Source: Clostridiales bacterium
GTDB lineage: Bacteria; Bacillota; Clostridia; Lachnospirales; WRAX01
DNA: 6,599 nucleotides
Reading direction: 5' to 3'
Assembly: GCA_031271375.1 (NCBI GenBank)
Contig: JAISVU010000060.1
Location: forward strand, 1 to 6,599
Below are positions 1 to 6,599 of this stretch, in pieces. A program made the translations under genes and the position numbers. The notes beneath the pieces were generated by a model. The model searched no databases, was not told where the DNA came from, and saw only the letters and a program-made list of their open reading frames with translations. Within the stretch, counting starts at the first letter, position 1. The number at the start of each line of letters is the position of its first letter.

Positions 1-1
1 C

Positions 2-1636
2 GAAGCCTTAACGGATGGAAGCGCAGGCCCCAAGTCGCCGGGTGTAGAGGCCGCGAAGGTTCAGTTCGACAGTAAAATGGGGCCGATTTTTAATACCGTG
101 CAGAAGAATAAACTGGCCGAGAGAAATCTGAACATGTTTGACATGATTTATATAAACGGCGTGAGCGCATCCGAGCTTTACAAGGACAAATACAATGATC
201 TCTCGAAGCTGGACAGGGAAAACATGATAAAGGCCGAAATCATATCCGGCATGGTGAACGACCGGGCGAAAATCGACGTCGCCCCCATTATAATCGACAA
301 GGACGGCAACGAAAAAGTAACGCCCATCTCCCTTAGGCCATCGTTTAAGGAAATACAGCCGCCCTTGCGCTCACAGTTCAAGCGGTTTATTAACGGGCTT
401 TGCAGCCCTTTCGGAAAGCCGTTTAAGAATGAATCCGAGAAGCTGGCCGCCGTAATCGATACCCCCGACCCCGAAAAGGACGCGCGGCTGGCCGCAGCCG
501 TGAGATCGGCGCAGGCAAAGGTTACAGCGGAGAAAATCGCCGCCGAGTGCGCCGAGGTAAACAAGCACCTGGACTATCTCAAGCGCCAGCCGTCGCCTTT
601 TCTGCAACTGTCAAGTCAGCTTGTGAAAACGCAGGAGGACGACAATCTCCAGCTTTGCCGCGCGCTTTTCGGCGATGAGGTCGATGATACGAGCGAGCTT
701 AGCGGCAGCGAGTACGTGGACGCGGAGAGTGACGGAATCAATATCGGAGCTGCCATGCTGTTTTCCAACGGGCATAGCTTTGAAGAAATCCTCGACCCCA
801 ACCAACTGAAGGAGGAAAAGCGCGCGGCCGGAAATCAGATTAAGGAGTGGGTTGCTATGGGCAACAGCGAAGATTCGGCTAAGGCGAATGAGGCTAAGGA
901 AGGCATTGCCGGCGTTTACCAACGGTTTGCGGAGCGGTACAGTAAACTGGATGTGCTGGATATCGACCATACTGACCCCTCCCAGCTCGCCGCCAGCCAG
1001 AGAGAATTGAAAGGCCGGGGAGATATCGCGAATTTCGTAACTCGTAAAACGATGACGTATTTCGAGGATGTTGTTAAGAGCAATGTCGGTGAGCAAACCT
1101 TTGAAAAATTAACGGACACTTTGTATTTTGACGGCAAAATGTACACCACGCTTGAGGAAAGCGTCGCCAGCGTCGCCAAAGCCTTGAACGCCGACGATAA
1201 TGACAAGCAAAGGTCTGGTATGCACACAGCGACCGTGGGAATTCATATGCGCGGCGAGATTGGCGAATTATTTAACACGAACAAAGGCAAGACGTTAGCG
1301 GATACCGATTGCGAAAAGACGCGTGACAGACTCCAAGAGTTCGAGTATCGTCTTAACATGTTCGGCTTAATGAATAGCACAAACGGAGATTACGAAAAAA
1401 CCGCGCTGAATTTGTGCTATGACCGCGATGTTACCGTTACCGATAAAAATATATCCTTGGTGCGGGTAGACTTTTTAAAGGGGGTAAACCTGGGGCTGCT
1501 GAAGCTGGCCGAGGAGCCGCAGCGGGAGGCGAAGAGCTTGAGCGAGCTGGATAACAAGCAGGTTAAGGTGAACGAAGGCCGCGTCCAGCAACAAATATCA
1601 CGGCAGGCGGAGATAAACACCCCGCGGGCCGGGTAA
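2..1636 (+). CDS. Copy 1 of tandem unknown protein family, 5'-truncated by window edge
   Basis: The open frame runs from base 2 without a start, giving 544 visible residues and a TAA stop. The ATG at 77 is not the real start: codons 2-76 (ending VQFDSK) align with copy 2 (THFDAK) and copy 3 (KQFNDK). By alignment on INGVSA (visible residue 51, versus 336 in copy 2) about 285 N-terminal residues lie outside the window. Conserved blocks in order are INGVSA/ELYKDKY, VNDRAKIDV, NGLCSPFGKPFK, TPDPEKDARLAAAV, a charged helical stretch, INIGAAMLF, KRAAGNQIKE, DIDHTDP, RELKGRG, HMRGEI (visible residue 415) and CYDRDVTVTD. The C-terminus reads ISRQAEINTPRAG. There are no hydrophobic membrane segments. 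I do not recognise the family and assign no function. The gene sits 15 bases upstream of copy 2, in the same reading frame, and is probably co-transcribed with it. That it is coding is near certain, because paralogues match along its whole length. Confidence 0.96.
   Translation, partial: EALTDGSAGPKSPGVEAAKVQFDSKMGPIFNTVQKNKLAERNLNMFDMIYINGVSASELYKDKYNDLSKLDRENMIKAEIISGMVNDRAKIDVAPIIIDKDGNEKVTPISLRPSFKEIQPPLRSQFKRFINGLCSPFGKPFKNESEKLAAVIDTPDPEKDARLAAAVRSAQAKVTAEKIAAECAEVNKHLDYLKRQPSPFLQLSSQLVKTQEDDNLQLCRALFGDEVDDTSELSGSEYVDAESDGINIGAAMLFSNGHSFEEILDPNQLKEEKRAAGNQIKEWVAMGNSEDSAKANEAKEGIAGVYQRFAERYSKLDVLDIDHTDPSQLAASQRELKGRGDIANFVTRKTMTYFEDVVKSNVGEQTFEKLTDTLYFDGKMYTTLEESVASVAKALNADDNDKQRSGMHTATVGIHMRGEIGELFNTNKGKTLADTDCEKTRDRLQEFEYRLNMFGLMNSTNGDYEKTALNLCYDRDVTVTDKNISLVRVDFLKGVNLGLLKLAEEPQREAKSLSELDNKQVKVNEGRVQQQISRQAEINTPRAG
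1511..1572 (+). repeat. C-terminal tail segment shared between copies 1 and 3
   Basis: This 62-base segment matches 6538-6599 in copy 3 with 7 mismatches by direct count, including 22 identical bases (1520-1541 and 6547-6568). It encodes EPQREAKSL followed by a variable acidic/polar stretch and VKV. The corresponding place in copy 2 is clearly different at both DNA and protein level (EPEQERVSMDWG). The codons just before it differ more between copies 1 and 3 (LLKLAE against ALPAQ). This suggests local sequence exchange between non-adjacent copies, or loss of the shared version from copy 2. Confidence 0.75.
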
Positions 1637-1637
1637 G

Positions 1638-1643
1638 AGGAGG
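1638..1643 (+). promoter_or_regulatory. Ribosome binding site of copy 2
   Basis: A perfect AGGAGG lies 8 bases before the ATG at 1652, immediately after the copy 1 stop codon (TAA 1634-1636). It fixes the start of copy 2. It lies in a 13-base block, AGGAGGAACGAAT (1638-1650), that recurs exactly before copy 3. Confidence 0.93.
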
Positions 1644-1651
1644 AACGAATC

Positions 1652-4111
1652 ATGAATTTGAACTATACACCGTTAACAGCATCAACAGCTCATATCAAAT
1701 TGGCGGAAGAAGACGCGCAGGTGCTTGCCCACGACGGCTTGACCGCAGAGCAGAAACAACTGCACAAAGACTTAAGCCACATGCGAACCCGGGACGCGGA
1801 TATCGACCTCATGCTTGAGGCCTTCAGGAACAGCGGCTACGATTTTGACGCCATTGCGAGCGATAAAGGCGTCCCGCCGGTAGACCCCAGAACCCTGCGG
1901 CAATACTGCCCGGTTTTCCGGCTGGACGACACAACGCCGGAGGGGCTTACCAAAAAAGACGCGGCCGAGCGTTTTATGCTGGAGTACGCCACCGGAACCC
2001 CCGAAGAGCGAAAGCCGCACCTGGACCGTATCTTCAACGAGATGGAGAAGGGGATGCCGCTCCCGTCAGGCGATTTGTGGGGGGAAGCCAACGCCAGGGT
2101 AAGGGACGAGGAATCGTTTCTATTTGACAACAAATTCTGCTACCTGGAAAATGTTATAAAAGATAACCCCGCCTATGTGGCCGAACGGTTTAACACACCA
2201 AAAAAGCTGGAGAGACTGGACGCCTCCATGACCTACAACCCTGCGTTTTTTGGCATGTATAACGTTTATTTGCATTCCAACAACATTAAACCCAACGGCC
2301 ATGTAGGCGAACCCGACAGCGGCGTGGCAGAGGATATGGCCATGAAAATCCCCGAGGCAATTACGAAAGCCGAGGTGGCGTCGCAGACATTCATGAATAA
2401 GCTCGCCATGCTGGACGGAAAAGCCCTGCCGAATCCCAGTATTGATTTTAACTTCAATAAAGACCCCTCCGGGTATGTTAAGGATAGCGAAATATTTAAA
2501 CTAAAAGAGCAGTTCAGGCGGGGAACGGTTAGCGCCACAGCTCCGGGCGTCCTTGCCGCGCAAACGCACTTCGACGCTAAAATGGATTCGATTTTTGACT
2601 CAACACAGACAAACAGGCTGCGCGCGAGGCAGCTTGATAAGCTTGATATGATTTTTATCAACGGCGTGAGCGCGAAAGAGTTATACCAAGACAAATATAT
2701 CAATATGCCAAACGACAGAGACGCGCTTATTAAAGCCGAAATCATCTCCAGCATGGTAAACGATGGCGCAAAAATAGACGTCACCCCCATTATGATTGAT
2801 AAGAACGGCAACGAAAAAGTAACCCCAATCTCCCTTAGGCCTTCGGTAAAGGAAATACAGCCGAGTCTTAACCCGTTTAAGCGCATGATTAACGGGCTCT
2901 GCAGCCCATTCGGAAAGCCGTTTAAGACAGAAAACGATAAGCTGGCAATTGCCGGCGATACCCCCGACCCCGAAAAAAGCGCAAGGCTTGCCGCGGCTGT
3001 TGGTAAGATTCAGGAGAAGGTCACGATAGCGGAAGAAAAAGCCTTAGCAGAAAAGCGCATAGAGCAACTGAAAACACAGCCGTCAGCTTTTCTTAAAATA
3101 TCAAGGCAGTTTGCGAAAGAACAGGATAACGACAGGCTTCAGCTTTGCCACGCGCTTTTCGGCGAGGAGTTCGACCATACCCACGAGCTTGGCAACTCCC
3201 AGCATGTGCAGGCGGGGAGAGGCGGAGTCAATATCGGGGCCGCCATGCTGTTTGTCAAGGGGTACAGCTTTGAGCAAATCTTCGACCCGGAGCAGCTTAA
3301 GGACGAAAAGCGCGCGGCCGGAAATCAAATTAAGGAACTTATCGCCATGGGCAACAGCGGAGACCCGGCTCGGGAGAATGCAGAGAAGGAAAGCATTGCC
3401 GGCATATACGAACAGTTTATCATAAAGAACAACAAGCTGCCTGTGATGGATATCGACCATAACGAACCCGCCCGGCTCGCCGGCTGCCAAAGAGAGCTCA
3501 GAGGCCGGGGTGACGTCGCGTTTGACATCGCGCAGGAAATTGCTAATGTCAAGGACGTCATAATCGCCCGCAACGACGAGCGTTCCTATCATAACATGGT
3601 GGGAAAAGCGGCCGAGAGCAGCTATCTTTACAGGGTGCTCGAGGAAAGCGTCGGTGCCGCCGCCAGAGCTGTGGACGCCCCGAAGATTGGGCAGATGAGG
3701 GATCATCTGCTTCAATCGGCGATGGGGATTCATATGCGCGGTGAGATTGCCGGGCTCTTTAACACGGGAAAAGGCGAAACGATAGGCAGTATTGACTGCA
3801 AGCCAACAGTGAGCAGGTGCAGCGATTTCTACCAGCGTTTTGCGCAAACAGGCATTCTTTACAGCAAAAACGGAGATTTCCAAAAAACCGTTATGAATGT
3901 GTGTCATGACCGCGACATTACCGTGACCGATAACGCCATAACCCAGGTAAAGGCGGATTTCAGCAAAGGGGTCAGCCTCCGCCAGCCGGAGCCGGAGCAG
4001 GAAAGGGTATCGATGGACTGGGGCGCGATAAACGGTCAGCCGGTTATGGCAAACGATGGCCGAGAGCCAATTTCCCGTCAAGTGGAGATGGGCGGCCGGC
4101 AGGCCGGGTAA
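1652..4111 (+). CDS. Copy 2 of tandem unknown protein family, complete (819 aa)
   Basis: This is the only complete member in the window. The start is set by the RBS at 1638-1643 and by the matching MNL(N/K)Y start of copy 3. The N-terminus is polar, so I see no signal peptide, and no transmembrane stretch appears anywhere. Conserved landmarks are RFMLEYATGT (about 107-116), MPLPSGDLW (135-143), EANARVRDEESF with KFCYL (145-165), INGVSA (336-341), ELYxDKY (343-349), NGLCSPFGKPFK (414-425), TPDPEK (437-442), a charged helix-rich stretch (about 443-510), IGAAMLF (528-534), IDHNEP (601-606), HMRGEI (694-699) and CHDRDITVTD (751-760). The C-terminus has ISRQVEMGGRQAG, resembling the end of copy 1. 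No known fold or catalytic signature is evident; an intracellular protein, or one exported without a classical signal, is only inference. The N-terminal 180 residues are closest to copy 3, while much of the C-terminal half is closest to copy 1. The large antisense and alternate-frame ORFs over this gene are shadows. Confidence 0.97.
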   Translation: MNLNYTPLTASTAHIKLAEEDAQVLAHDGLTAEQKQLHKDLSHMRTRDADIDLMLEAFRNSGYDFDAIASDKGVPPVDPRTLRQYCPVFRLDDTTPEGLTKKDAAERFMLEYATGTPEERKPHLDRIFNEMEKGMPLPSGDLWGEANARVRDEESFLFDNKFCYLENVIKDNPAYVAERFNTPKKLERLDASMTYNPAFFGMYNVYLHSNNIKPNGHVGEPDSGVAEDMAMKIPEAITKAEVASQTFMNKLAMLDGKALPNPSIDFNFNKDPSGYVKDSEIFKLKEQFRRGTVSATAPGVLAAQTHFDAKMDSIFDSTQTNRLRARQLDKLDMIFINGVSAKELYQDKYINMPNDRDALIKAEIISSMVNDGAKIDVTPIMIDKNGNEKVTPISLRPSVKEIQPSLNPFKRMINGLCSPFGKPFKTENDKLAIAGDTPDPEKSARLAAAVGKIQEKVTIAEEKALAEKRIEQLKTQPSAFLKISRQFAKEQDNDRLQLCHALFGEEFDHTHELGNSQHVQAGRGGVNIGAAMLFVKGYSFEQIFDPEQLKDEKRAAGNQIKELIAMGNSGDPARENAEKESIAGIYEQFIIKNNKLPVMDIDHNEPARLAGCQRELRGRGDVAFDIAQEIANVKDVIIARNDERSYHNMVGKAAESSYLYRVLEESVGAAARAVDAPKIGQMRDHLLQSAMGIHMRGEIAGLFNTGKGETIGSIDCKPTVSRCSDFYQRFAQTGILYSKNGDFQKTVMNVCHDRDITVTDNAITQVKADFSKGVSLRQPEPEQERVSMDWGAINGQPVMANDGREPISRQVEMGGRQAG
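2054..2080 (+). repeat. 27-base identical block in copies 2 and 3 (MPLPSGDLW motif)
   Basis: Bases 2054-2080 are identical to 4555-4581 and encode MPLPSGDLW in both genes. Three bases further on, a 20-base identity (2084-2103 and 4585-4604) encodes EANARV plus the start of the next codon. The third codon positions are also conserved here, although synonymous changes are common elsewhere between the copies. The cause is either a recent local exchange or constraint on the DNA or RNA. The corresponding part of copy 1 lies outside the window. Confidence 0.8.
3521..3730 (+). other. Variable segment between RGxxA and HMRGEI motifs, copy 2
   Basis: This 70-residue stretch lies between two blocks shared by all three copies, REL(R/K/F)GRG and HMRGEI. 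The equivalent segments are 1031-1243 (71 residues) in copy 1 and 6040-6243 (68 residues) in copy 3. Their lengths are nearly equal but few residues match beyond a central (E/D)D(I/V) and a later SVxxxxxA-like pattern. The near-constant length suggests a common helical scaffold whose surface has diverged. It could be a specificity or partner-binding region, but that is inference. Confidence 0.55.
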
Positions 4112-4152
4112 GCGCCGTAATGATATTAATTCAGCCGTAGGAGGAACGAATA
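4112..4152 (+). other. Copy 2 to copy 3 intergenic junction
   Basis: This 41-base gap is built from the same pieces as the copy 1/copy 2 junction. GCCGGGTAAG around the stop (1628-1637 and 4103-4112) and AGGAGGAACGAAT before the start (1638-1650 and 4139-4151) are identical. Here they are separated by 26 extra bases (4113-4138); at the first junction they abut. The extra piece is AT-rich in the middle (ATGATATTAATTC) but shows no convincing -35/-10 pair and no terminator. It is either the ancestral spacer, deleted in the first junction, or an insertion here. Confidence 0.8.
4139..4144 (+). promoter_or_regulatory. Ribosome binding site of copy 3
   Basis: AGGAGG lies 8 bases before the ATG at 4153, the same sequence and spacing as for copy 2. 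It decides the start of copy 3 and suggests the two genes are translated at similar initiation strength. Confidence 0.93.
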
Positions 4153-6599
4153 ATGAATCTTAAATATCCGGCGATAACAGAATCAAAATACCACAACAGC
4201 ATAGCGGAAGAAGCCAGATGGGTACGCGATGAAAAAAACGCGACCACGGCGCAGAAAGAGCTGTACGCCGCCTTAGGCTATATGCGGGCCCGGGAAGCGG
4301 ACCTGGACCTGATGGAGACCACGTTCAAGAGCAGCGGATACGATTTCGCCGCCATTGCGCGCGAAAAATCCGTGACGCCGGCAGACACCAGAACATTGCG
4401 GGTATACTGCCCTGTCTTCAGCCTGAACGACACAACGCCCGAGGGGCTTGCAAAAAAAGACGCGGCGGAGCGGTTTATGCTTGAGTACGCCACCGGAACC
4501 GCCGAAGAGCGAAAACCGCACCTTGACCGCATCTTTAACGAGGTGGAAAAAGGCATGCCGCTCCCGTCAGGCGATTTGTGGCGAGAAGCCAACGCCAGGG
4601 TAAGAGACGAAGAATCGTTTCTCTTTGACAGCAAATTCTGCTACCTGCAAAATGTCATAACAGATAATCCCGGCTATGTGGCGGAGCGCTTCAGCACGCC
4701 GGAACGAATGGAGCGTCTTACCGCTGCCATATCCTATAACGCGCTTTACTACGGTATGCATTCCACTTATATGTCCTCTAACAACATACAGCAAAACGGC
4801 CGTATGCCGGATGCGGCAAATAAAGCGATGATGCAAACCAGCGCCGCAATGATACCGGAGGCAATCTCCAAGGCCGCGGTAGGCGCGCAGATGTACGCGA
4901 ACAAAATCGCAATGCTGGACGGAAAAACCCCGCCTAATTCTTTTATAGACTACAACCTGCAAAGGGACCCCGCCACAAAATATAACGCCCGCGAAATATT
5001 CGCGCTTAAAGAGGCGTTCGCCGCGGGAACAGTGGACAGCCTGACGCCGGGGGTTTTTGCCGCCAAAAAGCAGTTTAACGATAAAATGTACGCGATCTTC
5101 GACCCCGTACAAAAGAAAAGGCTTGCCGCGCGGAAACTGGATGTGTTTGACATGATCTATATAAACGGCGTGAGCGCCACCGAGCTTTATAAAGACAAAT
5201 ACAACGATTTGCCAAAGGACGAGAAAGAAAGCCTTATCAAGGCGGGGATTATCTCCAGCATGGTAAACGACCGCGCAAAAATAGACGTCACGCCCATTAT
5301 GATTGACAAATACGGCAAAGAAACGCTTACGCCGTTTACGCTAAGGCCGTTGGTGCGGGAAATACAGGCGCCGCTGCAATCGCAGTTCAAGCGGTTTGTA
5401 AACGGGCTTTTCAGTCCCTTTGGAAAGCCGTTTAAGAACGAATCCGAGCGGCTTATCGCAGCCGCCGAAACCCCCGACCCCGAAAAAGACGCAAGGCTTG
5501 CCGAAGCGATAGAAGCGGTGCAGGAAAAGATTACGAAGTCGGAAATGAAAGCCGAAAACGCCGCAATCTACAAGCACACGGAGCATCTTAGACAGCAGCC
5601 GACAGAGTTTATGAAAATATGCAAGGAGTTTTTTGTAAAACAGGAAACGGAACAAAACGAGTTTGGCAAAGCGCTGTTCGGCGACAAATTCGTAGTCGAG
5701 TACGACGTGGAAGATACGCACTACCGAAGCACCACAAGAAGCGATATTCATATCGGAGCCGCCATGCTATTTGCGGACGGATACAGCTTTGACCAGATAT
5801 ACGACCCCGACGCGCTAAAAGAGGAAAAACGGCAAGCCGGCGAGCGGGTCCAAGCCTTGCTGGAAATGGAAGACAGCAAAGACCCCGCGATAAAAAAGGA
5901 ATCTTATGAAGCCCTTGCCGATATATACCTAAAGTACGCACAGCGGTACTCCGAGCAGAAAACGCTGCCCATAGACCACACGGACCCCAAACAGCTGGCG
6001 GCAAATACCAGGGAGCTGTTTGGCCGCGGAAAAGCCGCGTATGATATCCATTCGGGATTATGGCATGTTGAGGATATAATGACCGCCAAGATGGGCCGGG
6101 AGGAATTTGATAAATTCAAAGACAAACTGGAACATAACGCCGGACTCTATATGGGGCTTGGGGACAGCGTCGGCGGCGTCAACAGGGCCTGGCAACCCAA
6201 CGTGATGTTTCTCTTCGCCAGAGACAGCGCCGTTGCCAGTATGCATATGCGCGGCGAGATTGGAGCCGCCTTAAACAAACACGAGGGACGGTTGGGGGAT
6301 TTAGACGCAGCCCCGCTCTGCAAAAAGTTATGGGCGCTGGGCGGCGCGGCTCGCAGCGGCAATATAGACCCCAATATTTCTAACTATGACAAAAGCCTTA
6401 ACGCAGACAAAACCCTGTTGAATCTTTGTCACAACCGCGACATTATAAGCTCCGCCGAATTTATTGAAAGCGAAGACGGGCAAATACTAAAAGTAAAGGC
6501 CGATTACGGCAGGGGCGTCAACATCGCCTTGCCGGCGCAGGAGCCCCAGCGGGAGGCGAAGAGCTTGAACGACCTGGGTAACCAGCCGGTTAAGGTGAA
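4153..6599 (+). CDS. Copy 3 of tandem unknown protein family, 3' end beyond window
   Basis: The frame is open from ATG 4153 to the last base, 815 codons plus two bases with no stop. The other copies end about 21 residues after the last visible motif (VKV), so the stop should lie roughly 60-65 bases beyond the edge. The start is supported by the RBS at 4139-4144 and by MNLKY, matching copy 2. Landmarks are RFMLEYATGT, MPLPSGDLW (135-143), RDEESFLFDSKFCYL, INGVSA (337-342), ELYKDKYND, NGLFSPFGKPFK, TPDPEKDARLAEA, HIGAAMLF, IDHTDP, HMRGEI (698-703, here preceded by M rather than I) and CHNRDI (759-764). The Cys of NGLCSPFG in copies 1 and 2 is Phe here, and the LC(R/H)ALFG Cys is replaced (FGKALFG), so those cysteines are not essential. 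The Cys residues in YCPVF, KFCYL and CHNRD are kept. This is the most diverged copy in the C-terminal half. No signal peptide or membrane segment is seen. Function unknown. Confidence 0.96.
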   Translation, partial: MNLKYPAITESKYHNSIAEEARWVRDEKNATTAQKELYAALGYMRAREADLDLMETTFKSSGYDFAAIAREKSVTPADTRTLRVYCPVFSLNDTTPEGLAKKDAAERFMLEYATGTAEERKPHLDRIFNEVEKGMPLPSGDLWREANARVRDEESFLFDSKFCYLQNVITDNPGYVAERFSTPERMERLTAAISYNALYYGMHSTYMSSNNIQQNGRMPDAANKAMMQTSAAMIPEAISKAAVGAQMYANKIAMLDGKTPPNSFIDYNLQRDPATKYNAREIFALKEAFAAGTVDSLTPGVFAAKKQFNDKMYAIFDPVQKKRLAARKLDVFDMIYINGVSATELYKDKYNDLPKDEKESLIKAGIISSMVNDRAKIDVTPIMIDKYGKETLTPFTLRPLVREIQAPLQSQFKRFVNGLFSPFGKPFKNESERLIAAAETPDPEKDARLAEAIEAVQEKITKSEMKAENAAIYKHTEHLRQQPTEFMKICKEFFVKQETEQNEFGKALFGDKFVVEYDVEDTHYRSTTRSDIHIGAAMLFADGYSFDQIYDPDALKEEKRQAGERVQALLEMEDSKDPAIKKESYEALADIYLKYAQRYSEQKTLPIDHTDPKQLAANTRELFGRGKAAYDIHSGLWHVEDIMTAKMGREEFDKFKDKLEHNAGLYMGLGDSVGGVNRAWQPNVMFLFARDSAVASMHMRGEIGAALNKHEGRLGDLDAAPLCKKLWALGGAARSGNIDPNISNYDKSLNADKTLLNLCHNRDIISSAEFIESEDGQILKVKADYGRGVNIALPAQEPQREAKSLNDLGNQPVKV

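Larger units (their letters stand above)
2..6599 (+). repeat. Tandem paralogue array, period about 2.5 kb
   Basis: Three head-to-tail units fill the window. The spacing is 2501 bases between the starts of copies 2 and 3, and 2505 and 2504 bases between successive INGVSA codons. The units are diverged, with many synonymous as well as amino acid differences, so this is an old duplication kept under selection rather than a recent amplification. Short exact identities remain: 815-837 with 3305-3327 (23 bases), 2054-2080 with 4555-4581 (27 bases) and 149-168 with 5158-5177 (20 bases). These could serve as sites for unequal crossing-over. The array is cut by the window on the left and at the end of copy 3 on the right, so the total copy number is unknown. 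Confidence 0.93.

Noticed and set aside
77..79. ATG at 77 as the start of the first gene
   Set aside because: The frame is open to the left edge, the residues encoded before 77 align with both other copies, and no RBS precedes it. It is an internal methionine.
1621..1628. Palindrome CCCGCGGG near the end of copy 1
   Set aside because: It is 8 bases, inside coding sequence, and not repeated at the end of copy 2. It is probably chance in GC-rich codons.
1772..2020. 82-codon antisense ORF, with a similar one at 4273-4521
   Set aside because: The two resemble each other only because the sense strands are paralogous and conserved. There is no independent sign of coding.
3111..3425. 104-codon plus-strand ORF inside copy 2
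   Set aside because: It is an out-of-frame shadow within a conserved gene, and its composition is frame-shifted.
3101..4081. 326-codon antisense ORF over the end of copy 2
   Set aside because: It lies wholly opposite a clearly conserved gene and has no RBS-supported context. Long antisense frames are expected from the codon bias here. The same reasoning rejects those at 611-1096, 2266-2886 and 4567-5112.
4093..4106. Small hairpin CGGCC-GGCA-GGCCG at the end of copy 2 as a terminator
   Set aside because: It lies within the coding sequence, the stem is only 5 bp, and no T-run follows. It is unlikely to end transcription.
4113..4138. Internal promoter in the AT-rich 26-base spacer before copy 3
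   Set aside because: TGATATTAAT resembles a weak -10, but no -35 element at proper spacing is visible and the preceding sequence is GC-rich coding DNA.
1652..6599. Secretion signal, membrane anchor, CRISPR, tRNA or insertion sequence
   Set aside because: I looked for hydrophobic N-termini, membrane helices, short regular repeats, cloverleaf-like segments and inverted terminal repeats and saw none.

Overview
The window holds three tandem, same-strand copies of one large protein family that I do not recognise, and essentially nothing else. The first copy has lost its 5' end to the window edge, the second is complete (819 residues), and the third runs off the right edge just before its expected stop. 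Coding density is almost total: the gaps between genes are 15 and 41 bases. Both visible starts have a perfect AGGAGG ribosome binding site 8 bases upstream. That and the mixed, moderate-GC codon use would fit an uncultured Firmicutes/Clostridia-type bacterium, but no marker gene is present and this placement is weak.

Layout: 2-1636 is the C-terminal two thirds of copy 1. A 15-base junction with an RBS follows. 1652-4111 is copy 2. A 41-base junction with the same RBS box follows. 4153-6599 is copy 3, 815 codons with no stop. The copies align end to end with a period of about 2.5 kb: the motif INGVSA recurs at about 152, 2657 and 5161. The array probably continues beyond the window on at least the left side, where about 285 codons of copy 1 are missing.

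The proteins look soluble. I see no signal peptide, no membrane segment, no low-complexity repeat and no classical catalytic or nucleotide-binding signature. They are mosaics of strongly conserved blocks (for example MPLPSGDLW, INGVSA, NGLxSPFGKPFK, IGAAMLF, IDHxxP, HMRGEI, CxxRD) separated by variable stretches. Which pair of copies is closest changes along the length, which suggests past recombination or gene conversion. The genes are arranged as one co-transcribed unit, but nothing in the sequence gives their function. The point of interest is the family itself: large, tandemly amplified, diverged but clearly constrained proteins of unknown role.
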